Origin: an uncultured Clostridia bacterium
Lineage (GTDB): Bacteria; Bacillota; Clostridia; Christensenellales; Pumilibacteraceae
DNA: 57,848 bases
NCBI GenBank assembly: GCA_947175195.1
Contig: CAMWLQ010000008.1
Location: forward strand, 1-57,848
Direction of reading: 5' to 3'
Below, piece after piece: positions 33,029-41,983 of this stretch. Both the position numbers and the translations under genes were made by a program. Numbering within the stretch: position 1 is the first letter of the stretch; every line of letters begins with the position of its first letter. Below the pieces are notes generated by a model, which saw nothing but the letters and a program-made list of their open reading frames with translations, was not told where the DNA came from and searched no databases.

Positions 33029-34309
33029 CTATTTTCGAGTATTTATATACTTTTTGAATACCGAAAGCACTTCGTCTATTTTGCTCGCGTCCTCACATTC
33101 GCACATCACGCGCACCTTCGGCTCGGTACCCGACATACGCACGATAAGCCTGCCTATGCCCGACAGCCGCGCCGTATAGTCCTCGATCAAGTCTATCATA
33201 CCCTTTTCGTACATTATCGACTGATCGGCATACTCGGCAATCGCCTTTTGCGGAAACAGGTTAAGCTCGATAAATTCGCCGAGCTTGCCTTTTTTGAATA
33301 ACGCTTTGGTAAGGAACATACTGGACATTATGCCGTCGCCCGTGGTTGCTTGCGGGTACACGATATAATGCCCGCTTTGCTCGCCGCCGAGGTTGTAGCC
33401 CTTTTTGAACATAAGGTCGCAAATATACTTGTCGCCGACCGGTGTGCGTACAAGCCGTCGCCCGTCCTTTTCCAGCCGCCGCTCCAGCGCGGTGTTGGAA
33501 AGAATAGTACCGACAACAACATTGTCCTTGAGCGCCATTTCCCTGCCGATATTGTACAGCACGGAATCGCCGTCCATTATCTTGCCGTCAAACACGAACG
33601 CAAGTCTATCGGCGTCGCCGTCATAAGAAAATCCGAGCTTGTAGTCGGTGCCGACCATAGAATGCAGCACATAGTCGGGATGCAACGCGCCGCAGCCGCA
33701 GTTTATTTTTTCGCCGCGTAGCTTGTAGTTTTCTATCTCGACCGTCGCGCCCAAGCGCTCGAACGCCTCCTTGGCGACGGTGGACGCCGCGCCGTAGCCG
33801 CAATCCAGCCACACCTTGGCGCCCGACATGTTATAATCAACCGTTTGCACGAGGTAATCCACGTACTGCTTTTGCGCGTCGGTAATCTCATGCACCGAGC
33901 CGACTGCGCGCGCCTCGCTGGGGTTTTCGATATAATATTCTATACTGCCCTCTTGCTCCTCGCTGAGCTTGACGCCGTTGCCGTCGAATATCTTTATGCC
34001 GTTGTACTCAGGCGGATTGTGCGACGCCGATATTACGATACCGCACAGCGCGTTATACTTGATTGCCATGCGCGCTATCGCCGGCGTGGGCAACACGCCA
34101 ACCGTCAAAACCTCCGCGCCGCCGCGCTTTAGCCCGTCTATCAAAGCGGACTGTATTTCCGGTCCGGACACACGGGTATCTCGCCCTACAACGACAATAC
34201 CTTTGCCGAAGTATGCGACAACGGCAAGCCCGACCTTGTATGCCAGCCCCGTGTCAAGGTTGTCGCCGTACTTGCCTCTTATACCGTCCGTACCGAAATA
34301 TTTGCTCAT
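33029..34309 (-). CDS. glmM: Phosphoglucosamine mutase GlmM
   Basis: Converts glucosamine 6-phosphate to the 1-phosphate for UDP-GlcNAc. Visible: MSKYFGTDGIRG at the N-terminus (hallmark of GlmM), ISASHNPPEYNGIKI with the phosphoserine, SYDGDADRLAF (metal loop) and GGEQSGHYI. The 426-residue protein is slightly shorter than the usual 445. CGGAGGGACT precedes ATG 34309; an ATG 33 bases further up would add a non-family leader. Works with glmS encoded 0.9 kb away on the other strand. Confidence 0.96.
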   Translation of the reverse strand: MSKYFGTDGIRGKYGDNLDTGLAYKVGLAVVAYFGKGIVVVGRDTRVSGPEIQSALIDGLKRGGAEVLTVGVLPTPAIARMAIKYNALCGIVISASHNPPEYNGIKIFDGNGVKLSEEQEGSIEYYIENPSEARAVGSVHEITDAQKQYVDYLVQTVDYNMSGAKVWLDCGYGAASTVAKEAFERLGATVEIENYKLRGEKINCGCGALHPDYVLHSMVGTDYKLGFSYDGDADRLAFVFDGKIMDGDSVLYNIGREMALKDNVVVGTILSNTALERRLEKDGRRLVRTPVGDKYICDLMFKKGYNLGGEQSGHYIVYPQATTGDGIMSSMFLTKALFKKGKLGEFIELNLFPQKAIAEYADQSIMYEKGMIDLIEDYTARLSGIGRLIVRMSGTEPKVRVMCECEDASKIDEVLSVFKKYINTRK

Positions 34310-34354
34310 AGTCCCTCCGATTGCCAGCGCAAAATTGCACAAACTACCAAATAA

Positions 34355-34383
34355 ATTATAGTATATTCCGCTAATCTTGTCAA
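34355..34383 (-). promoter_or_regulatory. Promoter of glmM
   Basis: Minus strand TTGACA (34378-34383), 17-base spacer, TATAAT (34355-34360): full consensus. The leader is about 40 bases. Confidence 0.88.
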
Positions 34384-34440
34384 TATATATGCAAGTTATT
34401 TATCCTTTGCGCGATAAAAATAAAATAATTTTACCAACGG

Positions 34441-34470
34441 TTGACATAACACTAAAATATATCTTATAAT
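34441..34470 (+). promoter_or_regulatory. Promoter of the small export gene and glmS (near-leaderless)
   Basis: TTGACA (34441-34446), 18-base spacer, TATAAT (34465-34470). The ATG follows after 8 bases, so at most a 2-base leader is expected. Divergent from the glmM promoter. Confidence 0.85.
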
Positions 34471-34478
34471 ATAGCGGT

Positions 34479-35180
34479 ATGAGTGAATTTGTACAAGGAA
34501 TAGCCGAGGCAATGAACAACGCTCTCGGCGCGCCGCTTAGCGTATTGTTGCTGTCTATCATACCGATAGCCGAGGCTCGATTCGCCATACCGTTCGGCAT
34601 AAGCATGGGGCTGTCGCCTATGGAGGCGTTCGGCTGGGCGTTTTTGGGATCGTCGCTTATCGCGCCCATACTGCTAATAGTTTTTATCCCCACCATAAAC
34701 GCGCTGTCAAAGACAAAGTTCTTTTCCAAAATCGGCAAGTTTTTGTACGACAAGTTCGAAAAGAAATCGCGCTCGCTCGCCGATACCGTGCATGACGATA
34801 ATACGGAAGGCGGAGCAAAAAAGCCGTTCCTTACCAAAAGCGACCTGAAAAAGATGGGCGGTACGGCGCTGTTTGTAGCCGTTCCCCTGCCGCTTACCGG
34901 CGTATGGACGGGCAGCGCGGTGGCGTCCATACTGAAAATCGGGTTTGTAAAATCGCTTATCGGCGTTGTAATCGGCAATGCCGTTGCGTGCGCGATAATT
35001 ACGCTTATATCGTTTTTGTTCAAGGACTACGTCAACTATATCACGCTCGCATTTTTTGTAATAGCGGTAACAGTTGTGGTGGTATTAATCATAAAACTTA
35101 TATTGTACAAACCCAAAACCGAGGGCGAAACGTCGGATAAAATTTCCGCAAAAGACGACGGTGCAAACAACAAAGAATAA
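34479..35180 (+). CDS. Small multidrug-export family membrane protein (PF06695-like)
   Basis: 233 residues with about five hydrophobic helices. The N-terminal half carries SIIPIAEARFAIPFGISMGLSP and the C-terminal half the matching PLPLTGVWTGSAVAS re-entrant-like motif, as in the COG2426/PF06695 family, named small multidrug export proteins on thin evidence. A charged cytoplasmic loop (about 80-125) and a charged tail are present. No Shine-Dalgarno site; the promoter ends 8 bases before the ATG. glmS follows after 14 bases in the same transcript. Confidence 0.8.
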   Translation: MSEFVQGIAEAMNNALGAPLSVLLLSIIPIAEARFAIPFGISMGLSPMEAFGWAFLGSSLIAPILLIVFIPTINALSKTKFFSKIGKFLYDKFEKKSRSLADTVHDDNTEGGAKKPFLTKSDLKKMGGTALFVAVPLPLTGVWTGSAVASILKIGFVKSLIGVVIGNAVACAIITLISFLFKDYVNYITLAFFVIAVTVVVVLIIKLILYKPKTEGETSDKISAKDDGANNKE

Positions 35181-35194
35181 TTAAGGAGTACACT

Positions 35195-37021
35195 ATGTGC
35201 GGAATTATAGGTTACGTGGGCGGCAAGCAAGCCGCGCCCGTTTTGCTTAAAGGACTGCAAAGATTGGAATACCGCGGCTACGATTCGAGCGGCATAGCGA
35301 TTGGCGACGGCGACAAAATAGGTGTCGTCAAAACGTGCGGCAAAGTTGCCGCGCTGTGCGAAAAAACACTGGACGGCAAATCCATAAGCGGAAATATAGG
35401 CATAGGTCATACAAGATGGGCCACCCACGGCACGCCCAGCGATATTAACTCCCACCCGCACCTGTCCGCGGACGGGCGGTTTTGCATTGTTCATAACGGC
35501 ATAATCGAAAACTTTGCCGAGCTTAAAGCCGAATTGGTAAACCACGGCTTGCCGTTTACCAGCGACACGGACAGCGAGGTAATAGCACAGCTTATTCAAT
35601 ATCTTTACGACGGCGATATGGTATCCACCCTGCGCATGGTAATGGATAGGATTGTCGGATCGTACGCGGTGGGCATACTGTGCGCCGACACACCCGACAG
35701 CCTGTTTGCCATACGCAAGGACAATCCGCTTGTAGTCGGCATAGGACAAAACGAAAACTTTATAGCCTCCGACTTTGCGGCGGCATTGGAGCATACGCAC
35801 AGCTTTGTACAGCTTAACGACTATGAAATCGCACGGCTCACCGCGCGCGCAGTCACCTTTTTCGACCGCTACGGCAATGCCCTAAAGAAGACTCCGTACA
35901 ACGTGGACTGGGATATATCCCGCGCCGAAAAAGGCGGCTATCCGCACTTTATGCTCAAAGAAATCTACGAGCAGCCCAAAGCGATAAAGGACACGGTAAG
36001 CCCGCGCATCAAGGGCGACAATATAATCCTCGACAAGATAGATTTTTCGCCTAGCAACGTAAACAGCATAAACCGCATAAACATCGTCGGCTGCGGCTCG
36101 GCGTACCACGCAGGCATTGTCGGCAAACACTTTATCGAAAAGTATTGCCGCATATCGGTAAGCTGCGAGCTTGCCAGCGAGTACGTGTACAGCAATCCCA
36201 TAACCGACAACCGCACGCTTACCATTGTCATAAGCCAAAGCGGCGAAACGGCTGACTCGCTTGCCGCGCTCAGGCTTGCCAAAAAGCTCGGGTCGCACAC
36301 AATAGCAATAGTAAACGTTCTTCACAGCGCAATCGCCCGCGAGGCGGACGACGTGTTGTACACCTACGCCGGACCGGAAATCTCCGTTTGCACCACAAAG
36401 GGCTACACCACACAGGTGGCAATGCTGTATTTGATTGGGCTTAAAATCGCCAAGGTCAAGCACATAATTTCCGACGCGCGGTACTCCGAATTATTAAACG
36501 AGCTTACTCGCCTGCCCGACAAAATAACCGAGATTCTAAACGACACCGACAAGATCAAAAATTATGCCGAAAGCTACGCCGATCATAAATGCGTGTTCTT
36601 TATAGGCAGGAACACCGACTACGCGGCGTCGCTTGAAGGCGCGCTCAAACTGAAGGAAATATCGTATATCCACGCCGAGGCATACGCCGCGGGCGAGCTT
36701 AAACACGGCACTATATCGCTGATAGAAAACGGAACGGTCACGCTCGCGCTCGTCACTCAAGAAGGACTGTACAACAAAATGCTGTCCAACATAAAATCCG
36801 TGCAGTCGCGCGGCGGCTCGGTGCTTGCCATATCATCACAAAGCAACAAGCAAATCGGCGAGGAGGCGGACTCGATTTTGACTATCCCCGCCTGCGACGA
36901 CGACGTAACGCCCGTGCTTACCGCCGTGGTATTGCAAATATTTGCATACTACATTGCCGCCAAACGCGGCTGCGACATAGACAAGCCGCGCAACCTTGCC
37001 AAGTCCGTCACAGTCGAATAA
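35195..37021 (+). CDS. glmS: Glutamine--fructose-6-phosphate aminotransferase (isomerising) GlmS
   Basis: 608 residues, complete. The N-terminal glutaminase domain starts at the nucleophile Cys2 (MCGIIGYVGG) and has GHTRWATHG; two SIS domains follow with SQSGETADSL and ending DKPRNLAKSVTVE. It makes glucosamine 6-phosphate, the entry to UDP-GlcNAc and cell wall. AAGGAGTACACT precedes the ATG. The gap to the upstream gene is only 14 bases, so there is no room for a glmS ribozyme leader. Confidence 0.97.
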   Translation: MCGIIGYVGGKQAAPVLLKGLQRLEYRGYDSSGIAIGDGDKIGVVKTCGKVAALCEKTLDGKSISGNIGIGHTRWATHGTPSDINSHPHLSADGRFCIVHNGIIENFAELKAELVNHGLPFTSDTDSEVIAQLIQYLYDGDMVSTLRMVMDRIVGSYAVGILCADTPDSLFAIRKDNPLVVGIGQNENFIASDFAAALEHTHSFVQLNDYEIARLTARAVTFFDRYGNALKKTPYNVDWDISRAEKGGYPHFMLKEIYEQPKAIKDTVSPRIKGDNIILDKIDFSPSNVNSINRINIVGCGSAYHAGIVGKHFIEKYCRISVSCELASEYVYSNPITDNRTLTIVISQSGETADSLAALRLAKKLGSHTIAIVNVLHSAIAREADDVLYTYAGPEISVCTTKGYTTQVAMLYLIGLKIAKVKHIISDARYSELLNELTRLPDKITEILNDTDKIKNYAESYADHKCVFFIGRNTDYAASLEGALKLKEISYIHAEAYAAGELKHGTISLIENGTVTLALVTQEGLYNKMLSNIKSVQSRGGSVLAISSQSNKQIGEEADSILTIPACDDDVTPVLTAVVLQIFAYYIAAKRGCDIDKPRNLAKSVTVE

Positions 37022-37052
37022 GATTAAAAATAAGAATAATATTCAAAAATAA

Positions 37053-37077
37053 AAGCCCTCTCTTTGCGAGAGGGCTT
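37053..37077. terminator. Bidirectional terminator between glmS and murI
   Basis: AAGCCCTCTC (37053-37062), loop TTTGC, GAGAGGGCTT (37068-37077). The T tract is better on the minus strand (TTTTATTTTT after the stem), so it mainly ends the gpr-murI transcript, and it can also stop glmS. Confidence 0.88.
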
Positions 37078-37079
37078 AA

Positions 37080-37799
37080 CTATTTTTTGTATGTAGACAA
37101 GAATTTTATTGACGGCGTACACTCGCCCTTTTTCGCCGTCTGTCCCGACAGCTCCAAGCAGTACTTGAGCCGACGCGCCGCACCCTCCGCGCCGTCGTAG
37201 ATTTTGATATTACCGCCGTAAATTTCGTTTATCAAGCCCGTTACGTAGCTGTAATGCGAACAACCGAGTATTACCGATTCCGCGTCGGAGTACTTTTTGA
37301 ATACCTCGCTTACGTAATGCCTTATGCGTGTAATATCGTCCTGATTGTCCTCTATAAGCTTGGCAAGCTCAGGCGCCGCCAACGGCACTACCTTTTTGTC
37401 GCAGCTTGCCAGCAGCCTGCTAAACCTATCCGACGAGAACGTAGCGTCGGTAACAAGCGCGACGGCATAACCGTTTTTGCCGAGCTCTTTTACGCACGGC
37501 TTTACTGCTGGCTCCAGTCCCACCACAACGCGCGTGCTGTACAGTGCGCGAATACTGTCGACAGCGGTCACAGTCGCGGTGTTGCACGCTATTACCACCG
37601 CCTTGCAGTTGAGCGAAAACAGCGTATCGGCGCACATAAACGCCGCGCGCGCTATTTCCTCCTTCGGCTTGTTGCCGTACGGCATATTCGCCTCATCGGC
37701 GAGATATATAAAGCTTTCTTGCGGCAACAGCGCCGTGCAGCATTTAAGCACGTTCAATCCGCCTACGCCGCTGTCAAACACTCCTATCGGTCTTTGCAT
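37080..37799 (-). CDS. murI: Glutamate racemase MurI
   Basis: Makes D-glutamate for peptidoglycan. 239 residues with the two catalytic cysteines in IACNTATVTA and LGCSHYSYV, the DSGVGGLNVL start and the PYGNK motif. Slightly short for the family at the C-terminus. I see no Shine-Dalgarno site before the ATG; it lies 51 bases downstream of gpr on the same strand and is probably co-transcribed. Confidence 0.95.
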   Translation of the reverse strand: MQRPIGVFDSGVGGLNVLKCCTALLPQESFIYLADEANMPYGNKPKEEIARAAFMCADTLFSLNCKAVVIACNTATVTAVDSIRALYSTRVVVGLEPAVKPCVKELGKNGYAVALVTDATFSSDRFSRLLASCDKKVVPLAAPELAKLIEDNQDDITRIRHYVSEVFKKYSDAESVILGCSHYSYVTGLINEIYGGNIKIYDGAEGAARRLKYCLELSGQTAKKGECTPSIKFLSTYKK

Positions 37800-37850
37800 A
37801 GCGTATCTTGTATATGCGCAGCGGTAGCGCTTTGTTACAAATGCTTACTT

Positions 37851-38630
37851 TTACCTTCCGAATGAAAACGCGTTGTTTATTGCGCCCGCGATTATGCTTG
37901 CGCAGTCCTCTACCAGTATGTCCACATCCTTGGGCGTTACTATCATGTCGCAGTGCGGATCGCTTTGGCACGCGCAGTAGTCGCGCGCTATGGTGGACGA
38001 ATACACGACAAGCGGCACGCCTATAGACACCGTGCGTATACCGAGCGACGACTCGTCCAGCCTGCGCCTATGGTTTTCCACACCGCTCCCCGGCGTTATG
38101 CCGCTGTCCGTCACCTGAAACGCCGTAGCGATTCGACTTGCGGCAGCGGCGGTAAGCGCGTCCACCACCAATATTACGTCGGGCTTAACCCTGTCCGCCA
38201 CGGCGGATATTATATCAAAGCTTTCTATACCCGTCATTCCCAGCACGTTGGGCGTGAGCGCACAAAGATATTTATGCTCGCCGTTATTCAAGTGACGGTT
38301 TACGCACAACCGCTTAAACACGCGGTCGCCTAGCGCGTCGGCGGTCAAATCGGGATTGCCCAGCCCTACCGCCATAACCTTGTCACAGTCGTTACAGTAG
38401 CTTTTCAGGCACGAGCAAAGCGCGTCGGTAACGCGTTTATACTGCATGTTTTCGCCCTTGACGACGGCGGTCGTTTCCAGCGTGGCGTACTTTCCGCACG
38501 GCTTGCCGAGCTGCTTGGACATTTTTTCATCCACGTTCACCTCGTAATATTTGATAAGCCCGTCATCCTTATTGTGCTTGTGCTTGCAAAATTCAACCGC
38601 CATATCGGTATAAACAGCGTATTTATCCAT
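37851..38630 (-). CDS. gpr: Spore germination protease GPR
   Basis: Aspartate protease that degrades small acid-soluble spore proteins at germination. 259 residues with VGLGNPDLTADALGDRV, TPNVLGMTGIES, VVDALTAAAASRI, ITDSGITPGSGVENHR and IGVPLVVYSS, all GPR hallmarks. Its presence marks a spore-forming lineage. The start at 38630 (MDKYAVYTDMAVE) fits the family; an ATG 57 bases upstream adds a hydrophobic leader overlapping the intergenic region. In sporulating relatives gpr is made in the forespore; CATACTA on the minus strand near 38695-38701 resembles a forespore-sigma -10 box, but this is weak. Divergent from rpsT, as in Bacillus. Confidence 0.93.
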   Translation of the reverse strand: MDKYAVYTDMAVEFCKHKHNKDDGLIKYYEVNVDEKMSKQLGKPCGKYATLETTAVVKGENMQYKRVTDALCSCLKSYCNDCDKVMAVGLGNPDLTADALGDRVFKRLCVNRHLNNGEHKYLCALTPNVLGMTGIESFDIISAVADRVKPDVILVVDALTAAAASRIATAFQVTDSGITPGSGVENHRRRLDESSLGIRTVSIGVPLVVYSSTIARDYCACQSDPHCDMIVTPKDVDILVEDCASIIAGAINNAFSFGR

Positions 38631-38681
38631 AAAAATATTGTTTGTAAAAGAAAAAAATTTAATCGCAAACCCAACAAACAG

Positions 38682-38710
38682 TTGCAAAAGTTATTTTAGT
38701 ATGGTATAAT
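38682..38710 (+). promoter_or_regulatory. Promoter of rpsT
   Basis: TTGCAA (38682-38687), 17-base spacer, TATAAT (38705-38710); leader about 35 bases. Confidence 0.8.
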
Positions 38711-38751
38711 TGTATGGCAAATAGAAAAAAGGCGATAAAAGGAGTAAAATC

Positions 38752-39276
38752 GTGCCCAACATTAAATCCGCTAAAAAGCGCGTACTTATTACAAAAAAGA
38801 AAAACGCCCGCAACCGTTCCGATCGTTCCAAGGTCAACAACGCAATCAAGGCGTTTAACAAAGCTATCGATTCGGCAAACATAGAAGAGGCGGAACGCTT
38901 ACTGCCCATCACCATGTCGATTATCGACAAGGGCGTTACCGCAGGTATTCTTCACAAGAACGCCGCCGCAAACAAAAAGTCGGCGCTCAGCAAAAGAATC
39001 AGCGATATTAAGAGCGGCAAAGTAACCGTTACCGTCAAAAAGGACAACAAGACCATTGCTGCCGAAAAAGCGCGTGCCGCCAAGGAGGCTCGCGAGGCTG
39101 CACGTGCCGAGTTCCGTGCCAAACAGCAAGAGAAGGAAGCGGACAAGGCCGAACAGAAAAAGAAAAAGGCAACCAAGGAAAAAGAAAAGGTAGCCGAAGA
39201 AAAGCCCAAAAAGGAAAAGGCGCCCAAAAAGTCCAAGAAAGCGGAAACCGCCGAGGACGCGCCCAAAGCCGAATAA
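38752..39276 (+). CDS. rpsT: 30S ribosomal protein S20 with a long charged C-terminal extension
   Basis: Residues 1 to about 88 are a normal S20: MPNIKSAKKRVLITKKKNAR, LLPITMSIIDKGVTAGILHKN and AAANKKSALSKRI. S20 binds 16S rRNA early in 30S assembly. The protein continues for about 86 more residues rich in Lys, Glu and Ala (KAEQKKKKATKEKEKVAEEK), probably a long helix or disordered tail, roughly doubling the normal length. Translation starts at GTG 38752 after AAAAGGAG. A terminator follows. Confidence 0.95.
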   Translation: MPNIKSAKKRVLITKKKNARNRSDRSKVNNAIKAFNKAIDSANIEEAERLLPITMSIIDKGVTAGILHKNAAANKKSALSKRISDIKSGKVTVTVKKDNKTIAAEKARAAKEAREAARAEFRAKQQEKEADKAEQKKKKATKEKEKVAEEKPKKEKAPKKSKKAETAEDAPKAE

Positions 39277-39290
39277 TTTAGTACAAATCA

Positions 39291-39316
39291 AAACCGCTCA
39301 TTCGAGCGGTTTTTTA
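39291..39316 (+). terminator. Intrinsic terminator after rpsT
   Basis: AAACCGCTC (39291-39299), loop ATTC, GAGCGGTTT (39304-39312) then T run. Confidence 0.9.
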
Positions 39317-39359
39317 TTGCCTTTATTATGTCACTGCTATAAGCTCTACTACCCTGCCG

Positions 39360-39965
39360 TTAATCATCGTCGTCCATAATAACGCCAAGCTCGCGCATTA
39401 TGTCCTTTAAATCCTCTTTGGGATGGAGCGCCTCGGAAAAAGAGAATCCTGCGGGCGACCTGTCCGTGTATTCGTCATCAACGGCGGCGCTCGCCTCTTG
39501 ACCTTCGTCGCCGTCGTCCTCGTCGTCAAGCGACGTTTTAAGCCGTTCACGCTCCTGCTCGTACTGACTTTCAATATCGCCAGCGTGCGTAAGCACCTCG
39601 GAAATTTTGCGGTTTACCCTACTCGCCTCGACAAGCTCGTCGTCCAACGGGTATGCGGCTATAATATTATTATAGTATGACAGCCATTTTTCGTGAAAGC
39701 TTTTTAGTTGCGCTATTTCCTGATTGTACTTGATAAGCGACACGCGCTCGATGTCGTCCGCCTTTTTGAGTGCGGCGGTAATCGCCTTGTACACAAGCTC
39801 CTTTTGGCTCTCGTACTTTGCTATTTTGCGCTCGGCTGCCGAAAGGCTCTTTTTAAGCTCGTCAATGCGCTCGCGTTGACGCAGCATAGTGCCCTCACAT
39901 TCGCGGCGCACCGCCTCGGCATAGCTGTCCAAATCGGATTGGGTGTATTTCTTTTTGCCGTCCAT
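39360..39965 (-). CDS. Coiled-coil protein of unknown function
   Basis: 201 residues, no signal or membrane segment. Residues about 10-150 are strongly helical with heptad-like patterns (RQRERIDELKKSLSAAERKIAKYE and ESQYEQERERLKTSL); the rest is acidic and ends DDDD. The size and helix layout recall DivIVA/GpsB-type scaffold proteins, but their conserved N-terminal motif is not evident, so I do not assign it. A purine-rich AGAGAGAAGGA precedes the ATG. Located 55 bases upstream of nothing on its strand but the rpsT terminator; its 5' neighbour on the same strand is pncB. Confidence 0.6.
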   Translation of the reverse strand: MDGKKKYTQSDLDSYAEAVRRECEGTMLRQRERIDELKKSLSAAERKIAKYESQKELVYKAITAALKKADDIERVSLIKYNQEIAQLKSFHEKWLSYYNNIIAAYPLDDELVEASRVNRKISEVLTHAGDIESQYEQERERLKTSLDDEDDGDEGQEASAAVDDEYTDRSPAGFSFSEALHPKEDLKDIMRELGVIMDDDD

Positions 39966-40020
39966 TTCCTTCTCTCTTATTTATTCTTTGTAGGCTTTTG
40001 TATTTTATTTATCCGTGTTT

Positions 40021-41436
40021 TTATTTATGTTCAGTCAGCAGTTTGTGCTTTAATGCGTACAGCCCGTCGGATATGTTCACCTTGTAAATTTGCGGGTTGT
40101 CTATGCGCTTGTACTCGTCCCAAAACTTTGCTTTCTCGGCCGTTGCAAACTCGACTATTTGCTTGAGCGTCGGCGTGGCGTATACGCACTTGCCGCCGCT
40201 GAATATTTGGCGGTGCATGGGGCGTATCTCGTAGTCGTTGAGCGTGGTGGTCTTCCACCGTTCAGTTTCGTGCGTAAGCACCAACGGCTTTTTTATTTGT
40301 TCGCCGTATAGCGCGATAAGATCGGCAACCGCCATGCCGCTGTCCTTGTCGTACACCCTGTACAACGTCTTAAACCCGGGATTGGTAACCTTTATCAGCG
40401 AGTCGGAAATTTTCATGCGCGGCTCCATTTCGCCGTTGCGCTCGATTGCGGACAGCTTGTACACTCCGCCAAGCGACGGAGTTTCCTCGCTGGTAATGAG
40501 CTTTGTGCCCACGCCGTACAGGTCGATTTTTGCGCCCTGCGCGTTGAGCGACTGCAAAAGGTATTCGTCTATATCGCCCGACGCCATTACCACCGCGTCC
40601 TTAAATCCCGCATCGTCCAGCATTTTGCGTGCGACCTTGCTAAGATACGCCAAGTCGCCGCTGTCCAGCCGTATGCCTACGGGCTTGTGTCCCTGCGCTT
40701 TAAGCTCGTTAAACACGGTTATCGCGTTCTTTATGCCCTGAATGGTGTCGTACGTATCGACGAGCAGCAGGCACGTATCGGGATAGACCTTGGCAAACGC
40801 GCGGAATGCGTCCAGCTCGCTGTCAAAGCTCATAACCCAGCTGTGCGCGTGCGTGCCCTTGACGGGTATGTCGAACATTTGTCCCGTCAACACGTTGCTT
40901 GTCCCGTTGCACCCGCCTATTATTGCGGCGCGCGCGCCGTATATGCCGGCGTCGGGACCCTGCGCACGGCGCAGTCCGAACTCGACCACGCCCTTACCCA
41001 TAGCCGCCGAAACTATGCGCGCCGACTTGGTGGCAATAAGCGTTTGGTGGCTGATTATATTGAGCAGTGCGGTTTCTATAAGCTGGGCTTGAATGAGCGG
41101 CGCTTTGATTATTACAATCGGCTCTTGCGGGTAAACAATATCGCCCTCGCACACCGAATACATCTCGCCCGTGAATTTGAAATCCTTGAGATAGTCCAAA
41201 AACTCGGGATGGAATACGTTGAGCGAACGCAGGTAAGCAATGTCCTCGGCTGAAAAATGCAAGCCCTTTATGTAGTCGATCGCCTGTTCGAGCCCCGCAA
41301 ACACCGCGTAGTTAATGGTGTCTTTTTGACGAAAAAACAAGTCGAACACCGCCGTTTCGTGCGCCTTGCCCTCTAAAAAATAACCGTCCATCATTGTAAG
41401 CTGATAGAGGTCGGTCATCATTGTAAGATTACGCAT
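40021..41436 (-). CDS. pncB: Nicotinate phosphoribosyltransferase
   Basis: 471 residues. Starts MRNLTMMTDLYQLTMMDGYF, characteristic of the family, and contains GLEQAIDYI, EFGLRRAQGPDA, GTHAHSWVMSF with the catalytic histidine, and GIRLDSGDLAYLSK. It converts nicotinate and PRPP to nicotinate mononucleotide in NAD salvage. The ATG overlaps the stop of the upstream membrane-protein gene by 8 bases, so it is the third gene of an lgt operon. Confidence 0.95.
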   Translation of the reverse strand: MRNLTMMTDLYQLTMMDGYFLEGKAHETAVFDLFFRQKDTINYAVFAGLEQAIDYIKGLHFSAEDIAYLRSLNVFHPEFLDYLKDFKFTGEMYSVCEGDIVYPQEPIVIIKAPLIQAQLIETALLNIISHQTLIATKSARIVSAAMGKGVVEFGLRRAQGPDAGIYGARAAIIGGCNGTSNVLTGQMFDIPVKGTHAHSWVMSFDSELDAFRAFAKVYPDTCLLLVDTYDTIQGIKNAITVFNELKAQGHKPVGIRLDSGDLAYLSKVARKMLDDAGFKDAVVMASGDIDEYLLQSLNAQGAKIDLYGVGTKLITSEETPSLGGVYKLSAIERNGEMEPRMKISDSLIKVTNPGFKTLYRVYDKDSGMAVADLIALYGEQIKKPLVLTHETERWKTTTLNDYEIRPMHRQIFSGGKCVYATPTLKQIVEFATAEKAKFWDEYKRIDNPQIYKVNISDGLYALKHKLLTEHK

Positions 41437-41983
41437 TGTCTGATTTGTCCTTTTTTAAATACGATTCAAGTGCGATAGCTATTACCACAAGCCCGCCGAA
41501 CGCAGCAAGCAACCCGCTGACTAACCCGTAGCCGCACACGCCCGACGAGCCCAGCGCGAATATTGCGCCCATCCCGCCGAAAATCAAGATTGCTTTGATT
41601 TGCGTAAGTCGACCTTGCGCAAACCACAAAGAAAACACGCACCCTATTGCGGGCGCCGCTATGTATATGGGATAAAGCTGTCCGTAACCTGCCGACGTAG
41701 TTACTGCCAATAGCGACGTAAGTCCGCATGCAAGCACTACGCCCGCAAACCACATTGACAGCGAATTTTTTGCGATTACTGCGCTCAAAAGCACGGCTGC
41801 GCCAAACCCAAACAACACCGTGGGCGCCGCTATATCTCGCACCGACGCCTTAATAACATCCGCGCCGGCAAGCACCAAAACAATGCCGGCAGCGACAAGC
41901 AGACAGCCCATAACGATATTGCACGCGCACTTTTGCTTTTTGGAAAGCGGAAGTACGACGTCAGTCGTCCCACTTGTCTTCAT
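41429..41983 (-). CDS. Small integral membrane protein
   Basis: 184 residues with about five or six hydrophobic helices (for example CNIVMGCLLVAAGIVLVLAG and the Gly-rich GLLAAFGGLVVIAIALESYL at the end). I recognise no family. The start at 41983 has GGAGG with 6-base spacing and lies inside the lgt 3' end (overlap 23 bases); upstream in-frame ATG codons are less well placed. Coupled to lgt and pncB in one operon. Confidence 0.75.
   Translation of the reverse strand: MKTSGTTDVVLPLSKKQKCACNIVMGCLLVAAGIVLVLAGADVIKASVRDIAAPTVLFGFGAAVLLSAVIAKNSLSMWFAGVVLACGLTSLLAVTTSAGYGQLYPIYIAAPAIGCVFSLWFAQGRLTQIKAILIFGGMGAIFALGSSGVCGYGLVSGLLAAFGGLVVIAIALESYLKKDKSDNA

Noticed and set aside
35181-35194. glmS ribozyme upstream of glmS
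   Set aside because: Only 14 bases separate glmS from the previous gene; there is no room for the ribozyme and none of its conserved core is seen.
38690-38745. Confident forespore (sigma-F or sigma-G) promoter for gpr
   Set aside because: CATACTA fits the -10 of sigma-G loosely but the -35 at the right spacing does not, and a sigma-A-like TTGCCA-16-TAAAAT overlaps it, so I do not list it as a feature.
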